DNA of 64,000 nucleotides from assembly GCA_002344975.1 (NCBI GenBank), contig DDUV01000087.1, positions 14,630 through 78,629 of the forward strand, read 5' to 3'. Below, in pieces: positions 9,466 through 18,655 of this stretch. The stretch comes from Saprospiraceae bacterium UBA2329 (GTDB lineage: Bacteria > Bacteroidota > Bacteroidia > Chitinophagales > Saprospiraceae). Position 1 is the stretch's first letter; each line of letters begins with the position of its first letter. The notes beneath the pieces were generated by a model that saw only the letters and a list, made by a program, of their open reading frames with translations, had not been told where the DNA came from and did no database searches. The position numbers and the translations under genes are program-made.

Positions 9466-11319
9466 ATGCTCCTTCTCCTCCTCTTTCAATACTTCCTCTT
9501 TGCGGCGCCAACCCCGGGGCAGCCGCCCTCCGCGCCCGCCTTCCGTTTCGCCATCGTTTCCGACACCCACATCGGCGGAGCGCCCACGGCCTCCGAAGAC
9601 CTCCGCCGCACCGTTGCCGACATCAATGCCGACAGCACGCTGGCCTTTGTCGTCATTTCCGGCGACGTGACCGAACTCGGCTCCGATGTGGAATTGGCCG
9701 AAGCGCACGAGATACTCCGTCACCTCAACAAGCCCTGGTACGTCATTCCCGGCAACCACGACACCAAGTGGTCGGAAAGCGGCAACAACAGCTTTCTGCA
9801 GGTTTTCGGCTACGAACGCTTTTATTTCGAGTACGGCGGCTTTGTTTTTCTGGGTTGCAACAGCGGCCCCAACATGCGCATGGCGCCCGGCCTCGTACCC
9901 GCCGAAGACCTGCGCTGGCTCGATTCCATCGTGGTACAATTGCCTGCCGGTCAGCCGCTTGTGTTTTTCAATCACTACCCTTTGGACGAGGGTTTGGGCA
10001 ATTGGTACAAAGTGACAGACATCCTGAAAAAAGCCAATACCCAGGCGGCGTTTTGCGGTCATGGCCACGCCAATAAAATCCTGTCGGCAGAGGGCATTCC
10101 TGCGGCCATGTGCCGTTCCAATCTCCGCGCCAAAGCAGATACCGGCGCTTACAACATCGTTGCCGTTTTTCCCGATTCGCTCACCCTTTCCGAGCGCCGA
10201 CCCGGAGGCCGCACGACTGCGCCCTGGCATCGCATCGCCTTGGGGCAGCGGGATTTCAGCGCCGACACGACCCGCTATTCCCGCCCCGATTTCAGCATAA
10301 ACGAGCGATACCCGCAGGTAAGGCCCCTGTGGCAAATACAAGACCCCTGCGACATCGGTGCGGGCATTGCCGTTTCCGGCGACGTAGCGGTGTATGCCAA
10401 CACCTGCGGCAATGTGAAAGCTGTTTTTTGGAAAAACGGAACCCCGAAATGGGCGTTTTCCGCGCTGGGCAAAATCTATTCCACGCCGGCCATCGAAAAG
10501 GGTAGGGTAGTGTTCGCCTCCGCAGACAGCGCAATCTATTGCATTTCAGTATATTCGGGTGAATTGATCTGGCAATTCAAAACAGGGAAAGCCATCGTAG
10601 CCTCGCCGGTCATCGCTGACGGGGTGGTGTATATCGGCTCCTCGGAGGGCAAGTTTAGGGCGATTTCTTTGCAATCAGGAGCGCTGTTGTGGGAGTTCGG
10701 CGGCGTAGAGGGCTTTGTGGAAACTCGTCCGGCGGTGGATGCCGAGCGGGTGTATTTTGGTAGTTGGGGCACTTATTTTTATGCCTTGAACCGCAAAGAC
10801 GGCGCCCTTGCCTGGCGCTGGAGCAATGGAGGGAGCAACCGCATGTTGTCGCCGGCGGCGGTTTTTCCGGTGTTGGCAGATGGGAAGGTGTTCATCGTGG
10901 CGCCGGATCGTTTTGCAACGGCATTGGATGCCCGAACGGGCCGCGTTGTTTGGCGGACAGACAAAAAAGTAGGTCGTGAGTCCATCGGAATCTCAGCCGA
11001 TCAGCAGACGATTTATGTCAAATCCATGACCGACACCATCACGGCTTTTTCTGCAAAAGGCAGCACCTTGCAACAAAAATGGCAGGCACCCGCCGGCTAC
11101 GGCTACGACATTGCGCCCTCGCCCATGACGGAGCGGGCCGGTCGGCTGTTTATTCCCACCGATAAAGGCGTGCTGATAGCCCTCAACCCGGCCACGCAAA
11201 AAGTGGAGTGGTCGCACAGGTTATGCAATGCCTTGATTAACAATGCTGTGCCCTTGCCCGATGGCAGAGTGTTGGGTACTACGATGGACGGGCTGGTGTT
11301 TTTATTACAGGAAAAGTGA
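9466..11319 (+). CDS. Exported metallophosphoesterase fused to a PQQ-like beta-propeller
   Basis: This 617-residue protein has a hydrophobic N-terminus (LLLLLFQYFLFAAP) that looks like a signal peptide. Residues ~27-250 form a calcineurin-like phosphoesterase with complete metal-binding blocks: D33-T-H35, GD67, GNHD at 96-99, H170 and G-H199-G-H201. Residues ~285-617 contain repeated W/Y-rich blades (GELIWQFKTGKAIVASPVI, GALLWEFGG, GRVVWRTDKKVG, KVEWSHRL) typical of PQQ-binding-like / BamB-type beta-propellers. The enzyme domain probably hydrolyses phosphate esters in the periplasm or on the surface; the propeller may bind ligand or partner. It follows the AT-rich TIR gene with an abrupt return to GC-rich composition. 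The substrate cannot be told. Confidence 0.88.
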   Translation: MLLLLLFQYFLFAAPTPGQPPSAPAFRFAIVSDTHIGGAPTASEDLRRTVADINADSTLAFVVISGDVTELGSDVELAEAHEILRHLNKPWYVIPGNHDTKWSESGNNSFLQVFGYERFYFEYGGFVFLGCNSGPNMRMAPGLVPAEDLRWLDSIVVQLPAGQPLVFFNHYPLDEGLGNWYKVTDILKKANTQAAFCGHGHANKILSAEGIPAAMCRSNLRAKADTGAYNIVAVFPDSLTLSERRPGGRTTAPWHRIALGQRDFSADTTRYSRPDFSINERYPQVRPLWQIQDPCDIGAGIAVSGDVAVYANTCGNVKAVFWKNGTPKWAFSALGKIYSTPAIEKGRVVFASADSAIYCISVYSGELIWQFKTGKAIVASPVIADGVVYIGSSEGKFRAISLQSGALLWEFGGVEGFVETRPAVDAERVYFGSWGTYFYALNRKDGALAWRWSNGGSNRMLSPAAVFPVLADGKVFIVAPDRFATALDARTGRVVWRTDKKVGRESIGISADQQTIYVKSMTDTITAFSAKGSTLQQKWQAPAGYGYDIAPSPMTERAGRLFIPTDKGVLIALNPATQKVEWSHRLCNALINNAVPLPDGRVLGTTMDGLVFLLQEK

Positions 11320-11322
11320 TTT
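11300..11322 (+). repeat. 23-bp direct repeat, copy 1 (overlaps the end of the phosphoesterase gene)
   Basis: This 23-base sequence, spanning the last codons and stop of the phosphoesterase gene plus two bases, recurs exactly at 11405-11427, 105 bases further on. The two copies bracket a REP-like double hairpin. The repeat is too long for a typical target-site duplication, so a small tandem duplication with later insertion is more likely. Confidence 0.85.
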
Positions 11323-11352
11323 ATTATGATCCCTTCGAGTAGGAATATTGCA

Positions 11353-11396
11353 TGCGGGTAGAACCCGCAGAATAGCTCACACGAGATGGAATCTCG
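11353..11396. repeat. REP-like double hairpin
   Basis: Two perfect short stems with three-base loops lie side by side: TGCGGGT-aga-ACCCGCA (11353-11369) and CGAGAT-gga-ATCTCG (11382-11396). Paired short palindromes of this type resemble the REP elements mobilised by TnpA-REP (RAYT) transposases. No such transposase is in the window and no second copy was seen here, so the assignment rests on shape alone. Confidence 0.5.
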
Positions 11397-11404
11397 CGCG
11401 AGCG

Positions 11405-11427
11405 TTTTATTACAGGAAAAGTGATTT
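11405..11427 (+). repeat. 23-bp direct repeat, copy 2 (upstream of the GH3 gene)
   Basis: This is an exact copy of 11300-11322. It now forms part of the leader of the GH3 gene and creates an upstream in-frame GTG at 11421 that is unlikely to be the real start. Confidence 0.85.
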
Positions 11428-11453
11428 TTACAGATACAATCAACACAAACAAT

Positions 11454-13769
11454 ATGAAAAAGACCATTTTATTATGGCTCATCAGCTTGGTTATGCTGGG
11501 GCCTGTCTTTGGACAAACAGCGCCGACATTGGGAAAAAACAGCGATCAGGAAGTCATTTCCACCATGTCGTTGGATGAAAAAGTGCGTCTGCTGGTCGGC
11601 ATGGGCATGCGTTTGCCGGGAATGCCGGGCAATGCGCAACAAGGCCCTGTGGTGGGCCAAACGCAGGACAAAGTACCCGGAGCTGCCGGTACCACCGCCA
11701 CCTTCCAACACTTGGGCATTCCGGGATTGGTAGTCGCCGACGGGCCTGCGGGATTGCGCATTTCGCCAACCCGGCCCGGCGAAGACAAAACGTATTACTG
11801 CACCGCATTTCCCATTGCTACACTGCTGGCGGCCTCCTGGGATACGCCCTTGGTAGGAAAGGTAGGCGAAGCGATGGGCCGCGAAACCAAAGAGTACGGC
11901 GTGGACATCATTCTCGGTCCGGGTATGAACCTCCACCGCAATCCCTTGGGCGGGCGCAATTTCGAGTACTACTCTGAAGACCCCCTGCTGACGGGCAAAA
12001 TGGCAGCCGCAATGGTCAATGGCATACAATCGAATGGCGTAGGCACCTCCATTAAACACTTTGCAGTCAACAATCACGAGACCAACCGCAACACCATCAA
12101 TGTAAAAGTGAGTCAACGGGCGCTGCGCGAACTGTACCTCCGGGGTTTTGAAATTGCGGTAAAAGAATCGAACCCCTGGACGGTAATGAGCAGCTACAAC
12201 AAGGTCAACGGCACTTATACTTCTCAAAGTGCGGAATTGCTGAAAACCGTCTTGCGCAAAGACTGGGGTTTCAAAGGCTTTGTTATGACCGACTGGTTTG
12301 GCGGAGATAACGCCGTGGAACAGATGAAAGCCGGCAATGATCTGCTCATGCCCGGAACGCCCAAACAGGTGGAACTCATTACCCAGGCTGTGAAAGAAGG
12401 CCGCCTGGAAGAACGCTTTCTCGACGAAAATCTGGCGACTATGCTGCCTATCTTTCGCCAATCGCCGGCCTTCAAAGGTTATCCCGCCTCCCTATCGCCT
12501 GATTTGAAAAGCCATGCAGTTGTGGCGCGTCAGGCAGCGACGGAGGGCATGGTACTCCTCAAAAATGACGTTGGAACCTTGCCATTGCGCAACCAGCGCC
12601 GAATAGCGGCCTTCGGCAATCACTCCTACGATCTGGTTTCCGGCGGTACCGGCAGCGGCGATGTCAACGAAGCTTATACGGTTTCGCTTCCGGAGGGTTT
12701 GCAAAATGCCGGCTTCCAGTTGATGGAACCGCTGCGCAAAGCTTACGAGATGTACCTCGGCGAAGAAAAGGCCAAACAGCCCAAAAACAAACCATTTTTC
12801 CTTCCGCCGCCGCATATTGCCGAACTGGCGCTGTCGCAAGATCAGATCAATGCCGCTGCCGCAAGTGCTGATTGCGCCATTGTCACCATCGGGCGCATTG
12901 CAGGAGAGTTTGCAGATCGCAAGGCTGCGGATGATTTTTATTTGTGGCAGGCCGAGCAGGATTTGTTACGCATGGTTTCCGAGACTTTTCACAGCAAGGG
13001 CAAAAAAGTGATCGTCATCCTCAATGTCGGCGGGGCCTTGGATGTAGCTTCCTGGCGCGATAAAGCCGACGCCATTCTGCTGGCTTGGCTGCCAGGACAG
13101 GAAGCCGGAAACGCCATAGCCGATGTACTCACAGGGAAAGTCAATCCATCGGGGAAACTACCGACGACCTTTCTGAAGCGGTACGAAGACGATCCTACAG
13201 CGGCCGGTTTTCCCGGAAAGGAATTCGGCGAGCCTGTTTTTATGGGATTTGCCACCGTCCGGCAGGCCGAAATTGAATACGAGGAGGGCGTTTACATGGG
13301 CTACCGGGCTTGCGATAAGCAAAACATCGAACCGGCGTACGAATTCGGCTACGGCCTTTCTTACACTACATTTTCCTACACCGATTTGAAGTTGAGCAGC
13401 CCGAAATTCAAAAACAAAATGACGGTATCGGTAACGGTTACCAACACAGGGAAAGTGGCCGGCAAAGAAGTGGCCCAACTGTACCTGAGCGCTCCGGCAT
13501 TGAGCATGGATAAGCCGGCACAGGAGCTGAAAGGATTTGCCAAAACGCGCCTGCTCCAGCCCGGCGAATCGCAGGTGCTGAGTTTTGATCTGGATGCGCG
13601 CGCCCTGGCTTCTTTTGATGAAAAAAGCGCTGCCTGGCTCGCCGACAAAGGACTTTACACCGTCAGGGTAGGCGGCTCCAGTCGGGGAATGCGCTTGCAG
13701 GCCGAGTTCAAATTGGCAAAATCCATGGTAGTGGAAACGGTGAGCCGGTTGCCGGCGATGGAGCGGTGA
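11454..13769 (+). CDS. Glycoside hydrolase family 3 beta-glucosidase-like enzyme, exported
   Basis: This 771-residue protein starts at the ATG at 11454, giving a clean signal peptide (MKKTILLWLISLVMLGPVFGQ); an upstream in-frame start lacks support. The N-terminal TIM-barrel domain contains SLDEKVRLLVGMG, DGPAGLR, GPGMNLHRNPLGGRNFEYYSEDP, KHFAVNNHE and the nucleophile aspartate D280 in VMTDWFGG. The C-terminal alpha/beta domain (TEGMVLLKNDVGTLPL, then the Glu-bearing part) and a fibronectin III-like domain (GKEVAQLYLSAP) follow, which is the full architecture of beta-glucosidase/xylosidase GH3 enzymes. It likely removes glucose or related sugars from oligosaccharides in the periplasm. Exact specificity cannot be read from sequence alone. 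Confidence 0.93.
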   Translation: MKKTILLWLISLVMLGPVFGQTAPTLGKNSDQEVISTMSLDEKVRLLVGMGMRLPGMPGNAQQGPVVGQTQDKVPGAAGTTATFQHLGIPGLVVADGPAGLRISPTRPGEDKTYYCTAFPIATLLAASWDTPLVGKVGEAMGRETKEYGVDIILGPGMNLHRNPLGGRNFEYYSEDPLLTGKMAAAMVNGIQSNGVGTSIKHFAVNNHETNRNTINVKVSQRALRELYLRGFEIAVKESNPWTVMSSYNKVNGTYTSQSAELLKTVLRKDWGFKGFVMTDWFGGDNAVEQMKAGNDLLMPGTPKQVELITQAVKEGRLEERFLDENLATMLPIFRQSPAFKGYPASLSPDLKSHAVVARQAATEGMVLLKNDVGTLPLRNQRRIAAFGNHSYDLVSGGTGSGDVNEAYTVSLPEGLQNAGFQLMEPLRKAYEMYLGEEKAKQPKNKPFFLPPPHIAELALSQDQINAAAASADCAIVTIGRIAGEFADRKAADDFYLWQAEQDLLRMVSETFHSKGKKVIVILNVGGALDVASWRDKADAILLAWLPGQEAGNAIADVLTGKVNPSGKLPTTFLKRYEDDPTAAGFPGKEFGEPVFMGFATVRQAEIEYEEGVYMGYRACDKQNIEPAYEFGYGLSYTTFSYTDLKLSSPKFKNKMTVSVTVTNTGKVAGKEVAQLYLSAPALSMDKPAQELKGFAKTRLLQPGESQVLSFDLDARALASFDEKSAAWLADKGLYTVRVGGSSRGMRLQAEFKLAKSMVVETVSRLPAMER

Positions 13770-13784
13770 GTGGAATGGCCATAA

Positions 13785-13952
13785 TGCAAAACACTTGCAA
13801 TACAAGGAATTGAAAAAGGCCGCGAAGAAGAGCGTCTGTACTTTGTCGTCAATGCCTACAAGCAGGGTATCGCCATTCCGGTCATTGCGCTGATTGCGGC
13901 CGTCAGCGAGGAGGAGGTGTCGCGGATACTTGGGGAGCAGGGGCTTGTGTGA
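13785..13952 (+). pseudogene. 3' remnant of an Rpn-type PD-(D/E)XK nuclease/transposase gene
   Basis: An open frame without a start codon encodes GIEKGREEERLYFVVNAYKQ, then GIAIPVIALIAAVSEEEVSR and ILGEQGLV before the TGA at 13950. The charged E/K/R helix followed by a short HTH-like tail is typical of the C-terminus of Rpn-family recombination-promoting nucleases (PD-(D/E)XK nuclease family transposases). The nuclease core is missing: the frame is closed by TAA at 13782 and the GH3 gene ends just upstream. I call it a degraded leftover of a mobile-type gene; similarity to the family is by eye only. Confidence 0.5.
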
Positions 13953-13981
13953 GGAATGGGGCATAAGTCCAAGCGGTCCGC

Positions 13982-15136
13982 CTACCCCTCCACCCAAAAC
14001 AACTCCGCGCTCACAAAATCCGCCAGCAACTTCCCGCTGCGGCTCAGGGTAAAAACATCATTGTCGGCCCTCACAAGCCCTTGATGCAGAAAGGCTTGTA
14101 CCTGTTGGCGAAAATATCCGGCAAAGTGTGCGCCCATCCTTTCGATCTGTTCCAGGCGGCAGCCCCACTGAGTGCGCAGCCCCGTCATCACATACTCGTT
14201 GTAGCGATCTGCCGCCCCGAGTATTTCTTCGTCCCAGACAAGCCCGCGCAGCGATTCCCAGGGCGCCGGGGTTTCCAGGTGTTTGACATACACAGGATTA
14301 TTGGGCAAATTCCATTGCCTGTTTTGCCCGTTGTACGAGTGTGCGCCCGGACCGAGGCCGAGGTATGGTTCGCCTAACCAGTAGGAGGTGTTGTGCTTGG
14401 CGTACAGGCCGTTTTTGGCAAAATTGGAAATCTCGTACTGCTCGTAACCGGCCGTTTCGAGGGCGTCCATGAGGTACAGAAACTGCCGGGTAGCTTTTTC
14501 TTCTTCTACGGCAGGGCTTTTCCCCGTTTTGACAAAATGCGACAGGGCCGTCTTAGGCTCCACCGTGAGGCAGTAGCAGGATAGGTGCGGAATGCCATAA
14601 TCCAAGAGGGTTTGAATATTGGCCGCCCATTGCTCATCGGAGGTGATGGGCGCCCCGTAGATCAGGTCGCAGGTGAGTTGGTCGAAGCCCAGAGCGAGGG
14701 CCGATTCTATACAGCGCCGCGATTCTCCGGCATGGTGCGCCCGGTTCATCCATTGCAAATCTTCGTCTGCAAATGACTGAATACCAATGCTCAGGCGATT
14801 GACCGGGGTGTTTCTGAGGGCGCGCAGGTACTCGTCCGTCAGGTCGTCGGGATTGGCCTCCAGCGTGATTTCTGCGTCGTCGGCTACGGCAAAGGCAGCG
14901 TTGATGCGTTCAAAAAGGCGCTCTAATTCTCCAGCACTCAACAACGAAGGCGTGCCTCCGCCGAAGTAAATGCTGTCCAACACAACGGGGCCTCCAAAAA
15001 AATCCTGCCGCCCTTGCAATTCTTTTTCCATCGCCGCCAACAAAGGCTTCTTGAGTTTCAGCGAGGTAGAAAAATGGAAGTTGCAGTAGTGGCAGGCCTG
15101 CCGGCAAAATGGAATATGGAGGTATAAACCCGGCAT
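13982..15136 (-). CDS. hemW: Radical SAM heme chaperone HemW (coproporphyrinogen III oxidase-like)
   Basis: This 384-residue protein opens with MPGLYLHIPFCRQACHYCNF, carrying the radical SAM cluster motif C11-x3-C15-x2-C18. The downstream GGGTPS, the LEANPD and SIGIQSF strands and the C-terminal HemN-like domain fit the HemW family, which binds heme and an iron-sulfur cluster and inserts heme into target proteins. True HemN is longer. The start codon overlaps the valS stop codon by one base (TGATG), so the two are almost certainly co-transcribed and translationally coupled. Confidence 0.9.
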   Translation of the reverse strand: MPGLYLHIPFCRQACHYCNFHFSTSLKLKKPLLAAMEKELQGRQDFFGGPVVLDSIYFGGGTPSLLSAGELERLFERINAAFAVADDAEITLEANPDDLTDEYLRALRNTPVNRLSIGIQSFADEDLQWMNRAHHAGESRRCIESALALGFDQLTCDLIYGAPITSDEQWAANIQTLLDYGIPHLSCYCLTVEPKTALSHFVKTGKSPAVEEEKATRQFLYLMDALETAGYEQYEISNFAKNGLYAKHNTSYWLGEPYLGLGPGAHSYNGQNRQWNLPNNPVYVKHLETPAPWESLRGLVWDEEILGAADRYNEYVMTGLRTQWGCRLEQIERMGAHFAGYFRQQVQAFLHQGLVRADNDVFTLSRSGKLLADFVSAELFWVEG

Positions 15137-17883
15137 CAGCAGCCTAATTGCGCGAGCGACTCCTCAATGACGCGCAATTTTGCCTCGCCGTCGGCTAATT
15201 TCTGGCGCTCTTTGGCCACTACGGCTTCCGGCGCGCTGCCTACAAAGCGCTCATTGCTCAGCTTGGCCTGCACCGAAGCAATGAACCCGCGATAGTGCTC
15301 CTGCTCTTTGCGCAGGCGGGCGCATTCTTCGTCTTTGTCCAAGCCCTTTTCCACCACGGCGAAGAACTTGTCCTTGCCGGCTAAGAAGGCTACTGCGTTT
15401 TCTATGTCGCTTTGCGTGATCTCGAAGGTTTCCAGCACGGCCATTTTGGAGATCATCTCCTGAAGGCCGGCAGTTTGGAACAGACCCGTTGCCGTGCGGC
15501 TGTCTTGCACAAACACCTTGAGCGGGTCCTTCATTTTGATACCGTAGTTGTTGCGCACTTCGCGGATGGCGGTCACGAGTTCTTTGGCCTCCTCGATGAG
15601 TTGGAGGAAGTCGTCGTCATAAGCAGCGCCTTGCGGCAAACTGCTCACGATACAATCTTCGCCTTCGAGGCGTTCGCGCAATTGGTGCCAGATTTCCTCG
15701 GTCACAAAGGGCATAAAAGGATGCAGCAGGGCCATCATCTGCTCGTACATGGCGGAGGCCTTTTCCACGGTGGCGCGGTCAATCGGTTCGCCGAAAGCCG
15801 GTTTGATCATTTCCAGATACCAAGAGCAGAAGTCGTCCCAGATGAGTTTGTACAGCGTCATCAGGGCTTCCGAAAGGCGATATTCTTTGAACATCACATT
15901 CACCCGGTCTATCGTGGCGTGCAGGCGCTGCTCCATCCATCTGCCTGCAATCGTTTGAATGGCATCGGTTTGTGCATCGGGCGCCTGCTCCGATACCGGC
16001 CAGCCTTTGATGAGACGCAGGGCGTTCCACATTTTGTTGCAGAAATTGCGGCCCTGTTCGCAGAGTTTGCTTTCGTTGAGCACTTCGCCGGTTTTGGGGT
16101 CGAAGGGCGCATCGAAAATAATGTCGTTGCCGGCTGCGGCACTGGAAAGCATCCCGAAGCGCACGCCGTCGGCGCCGTAGTTGTCGAGCAATTGCAGGGC
16201 GTCCGGGGAGTTGCCCAGCGATTTGCTCATTTTGCGGCGCTTGTTGTCGCGCACCATGCCGGTGAAATACACATCGCGGAAAGGCTGAGCGCCTTTTTGA
16301 GCGATCAGGTCTTTGCCCAACAGTTCGGGCGCCCATTCGTAGCCCGACATAATCATGCGCGCCACCCAGAAAAACATGATGTCCCAGCCGGTGACGAGCA
16401 GATTGGTGGGGTAGTAATATTTCAGTTCTTCCTGATTTTCAAAGCCGTCGAACACGGAAATGGGCCACAACCAGGAGGAGAACCAGGTGTCCACCACATC
16501 TTCTTCCTGGCGCAGGTCGTCCATGCTCAGGTTGGATTTGCCGGTGGCTTTGCGGGCCTGTTCGAGGGCTTCTTCGGCGGTTTCGGCCACAAAAACGTGC
16601 TGGTCTTCGCCGTTGGCTTCATAGCGGAGGTACCAGGCGGGAATGCGCTGTCCCCACCAGAGTTGCCGGGAGACGCACCAGTCGCGCACGTTTTCCTCGC
16701 GCAGCCATTGGTAGTACATATTCCACATGCCTTCCGGGTAAAATTTCACCTCGCCTTTGCGCACGGCCTCCAGCGCAGAGGCGGCCAGGTCTTTCATTTC
16801 CAAAAACCACTGCAAAGACAGGCGCGGCTCCACTACGGCGTCGGTGCGTTCGGAGTGGCCGATTTTGGTGCGATAGTCTTCCAATTTGACCAAGTTTCCG
16901 CTCTCCTCCAGCAGCCCCTTGATCTTTTTGCGGGCAGCGAAACGGTCTTCGCCCACCAAGATGATGGCCGCTTCGTTGAGCTTGCCGTCTTCGTCGAGGA
17001 TGTCTATGACTTCCAGTCCGTGGCGCTTGCCGATTTCGAAGTCGTTGGGGTCGTGCGCCGGAGTGATTTTGAGGGCGCCGGTGCCGAATTCCCGGTCCAC
17101 ATAAGTATCGGCTATGATGGGAATAGCCTTGTCAATCAGCGGGATAAGTACCTGTTTGCCGATCCATGCCTGATAGCGCTCGTCTTCCGGGTGTACGGCC
17201 ACCGCCACGTCGGCCATGATGGTTTCGGGACGTTGGGTAGCGATGACGATGCCCTGTGTGGGGTCGTCTGCCAGCAGATATTGGATGTGAAACAGGCGGG
17301 CATTTTCCTCCTGATAAAGGACTTCCTCGTTGGAGAGTACCGTTTTGGCCTCCGGGTCCCAGTTGGTCATGCGTTTGCCGCGATAGATGCGGCCTTTGCG
17401 GTACAAGTCCACAAAAACCTTGATGACGGCTTTAGACAGGCTTTCCTCCATCGTGAAGCGGGTGCGTTCCCAGTCGCAGGAAGCGCCGAGGCGTTTGAGC
17501 TGATCGAGGATGATGCCGCCATATTTGTCTTTCCAGTCGAAAGCATGTTGCAGAAACTCGTCGCGGGAAATATCGCCTTTGCGAATGCCGCGCTCGCGCA
17601 GCAGTTTCACCACCTTGGCCTCGGTAGCGATGGAGGCGTGGTCGGTGCCGGGTACCCAACAGGCGTTTTTGCCTTCCAACCTCGCCCTGCGAATCATAAT
17701 ATCCTGAATGGTGTTGTTGAGCATGTGCCCCATGTGCAGCACGCCGGTGACGTTGGGCGGCGGAATGACGATGGTATAGGGTTCGCGCTCATCGGGCGTG
17801 GAGTGGAAATAGCCTTTACGAATCCAGTGTTCGTACCATTTGGCTTCGGTTTCCTGCGGACTGTATCGAGTAGAGAGTTCCAT
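15136..17883 (-). CDS. valS: Valyl-tRNA synthetase
   Basis: This 915-residue class I aminoacyl-tRNA synthetase charges tRNA-Val in the cytoplasm. The HIGH-type motif HMGH is at 50-53 within PPPNVTGVLHMGHML, and KMSKS is at 551-555 within RRKMSKSLGNSPDAL. The editing domain (including TGALKITPAHDPNDFEIGKR) lies between them. The anticodon-binding domain and a C-terminal coiled coil (ECARLRKEQEHYRGFIASVQ onward) complete the family architecture. Length is normal. It is upstream of hemW with a one-base overlap. A perfect -7 motif TATCTTTG (17919-17912) precedes it. Confidence 0.97.
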   Translation of the reverse strand: MELSTRYSPQETEAKWYEHWIRKGYFHSTPDEREPYTIVIPPPNVTGVLHMGHMLNNTIQDIMIRRARLEGKNACWVPGTDHASIATEAKVVKLLRERGIRKGDISRDEFLQHAFDWKDKYGGIILDQLKRLGASCDWERTRFTMEESLSKAVIKVFVDLYRKGRIYRGKRMTNWDPEAKTVLSNEEVLYQEENARLFHIQYLLADDPTQGIVIATQRPETIMADVAVAVHPEDERYQAWIGKQVLIPLIDKAIPIIADTYVDREFGTGALKITPAHDPNDFEIGKRHGLEVIDILDEDGKLNEAAIILVGEDRFAARKKIKGLLEESGNLVKLEDYRTKIGHSERTDAVVEPRLSLQWFLEMKDLAASALEAVRKGEVKFYPEGMWNMYYQWLREENVRDWCVSRQLWWGQRIPAWYLRYEANGEDQHVFVAETAEEALEQARKATGKSNLSMDDLRQEEDVVDTWFSSWLWPISVFDGFENQEELKYYYPTNLLVTGWDIMFFWVARMIMSGYEWAPELLGKDLIAQKGAQPFRDVYFTGMVRDNKRRKMSKSLGNSPDALQLLDNYGADGVRFGMLSSAAAGNDIIFDAPFDPKTGEVLNESKLCEQGRNFCNKMWNALRLIKGWPVSEQAPDAQTDAIQTIAGRWMEQRLHATIDRVNVMFKEYRLSEALMTLYKLIWDDFCSWYLEMIKPAFGEPIDRATVEKASAMYEQMMALLHPFMPFVTEEIWHQLRERLEGEDCIVSSLPQGAAYDDDFLQLIEEAKELVTAIREVRNNYGIKMKDPLKVFVQDSRTATGLFQTAGLQEMISKMAVLETFEITQSDIENAVAFLAGKDKFFAVVEKGLDKDEECARLRKEQEHYRGFIASVQAKLSNERFVGSAPEAVVAKERQKLADGEAKLRVIEESLAQLGC

Positions 17884-17911
17884 CTTCGCGGTTGCTTGTT
17901 GTTAAGGGCCG

Positions 17912-17919
17912 CAAAGATA
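17912..17919 (-). promoter_or_regulatory. -7 promoter motif TATCTTTG for valS-hemW
   Basis: A perfect TAnnTTTG match lies 28 bases upstream of the valS ATG on the minus strand. A TTG at the expected -33 distance was not found. Confidence 0.4.
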
Positions 17920-17959
17920 GGGGATTTTGGGGAAGGAGTTGTAAGCGTTTTAGCGGTGC

Positions 17960-18577
17960 TCAATTTGCCTCTCTGAACCCTTTGAATTTTTTGTTCTTCG
18001 TTGCCCCCGTACCCCAATCTCCTATCACAATTCCGGTAATTCCCGTCGTGTCGAGCCACTGGTAATCTGGATTCATTTCGAGAAAATGGGAGAACAGAAT
18101 GGTGGATTTTGTTGCGGACATCAGTTTGTCGGTGTTGGTTACTTTAAATTCGTTTACTTCTTGTGGACTGATTTTCAAGGGGATATTTCCGCAAAAAACG
18201 TGATCGCTGTCTTTTGTGTATGGAAATTCCAGGAACTCAAAGGTAGCCGGATCGGCCAGGACTATGATATGATCATCAAGAAAAACGCGGTTGTTATCTT
18301 TTGAATAACCAGATTCATGAATCACCTGAAAGCTGCGCGGATCGGCATGTTCGATGAGCCGGCCGTGATAGAACACCGCATTTTTATCCTTCGCGTATTT
18401 TTTACTCTTCAGAACCCTGAAACTTTTCGCGTCATGCGCATCTATCGGAGTAATTCTTTTGCCCACCGACTCATCATAAGATACCCAAACCCATTGACCG
18501 TTCTCTTTTCGATATCCTGATTGACAAGATGTGAAAAACAAAACAAACAGCGCTCCGATGATTGGCCTGATTCTCAT
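17960..18577 (-). CDS. DKNYY-family lipoprotein
   Basis: This 205-residue protein begins with a short signal and a lipid-attachment cysteine (LFFTSCQS, Cys18). The body is built from repeats of the DKNYY type: YAKDKNAVFYHGRLIEHADP, YSKDNNRVFLDDHIIVLADP and YTKDSDHVFCGNIPLKI, each a strand pair with a K-D-x-x-x-V-F core. The function of this widespread repeat is not established; in other bacteria such proteins are surface or periplasmic and often accompany defence or toxin genes. It stands alone between valS and a terminator. I am confident of the repeat family, not of any function. Confidence 0.75.
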   Translation of the reverse strand: MRIRPIIGALFVLFFTSCQSGYRKENGQWVWVSYDESVGKRITPIDAHDAKSFRVLKSKKYAKDKNAVFYHGRLIEHADPRSFQVIHESGYSKDNNRVFLDDHIIVLADPATFEFLEFPYTKDSDHVFCGNIPLKISPQEVNEFKVTNTDKLMSATKSTILFSHFLEMNPDYQWLDTTGITGIVIGDWGTGATKNKKFKGFREAN

Positions 18578-18655
18578 TTTTATATTTGGTTTACAAGGTG
18601 TTGTATTTCGTTGGATGTCCGTTGATTAGCATCTTGTTGTGAGTTGTAAAACGAA

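Noticed and set aside
15412..17976. 854-codon open frame antisense to valS
   Set aside because: valS is certain from its HIGH and KMSKS motifs. The antisense product is rich in His/Phe/Gly/Val with no recognisable domain, and is a codon-bias shadow.
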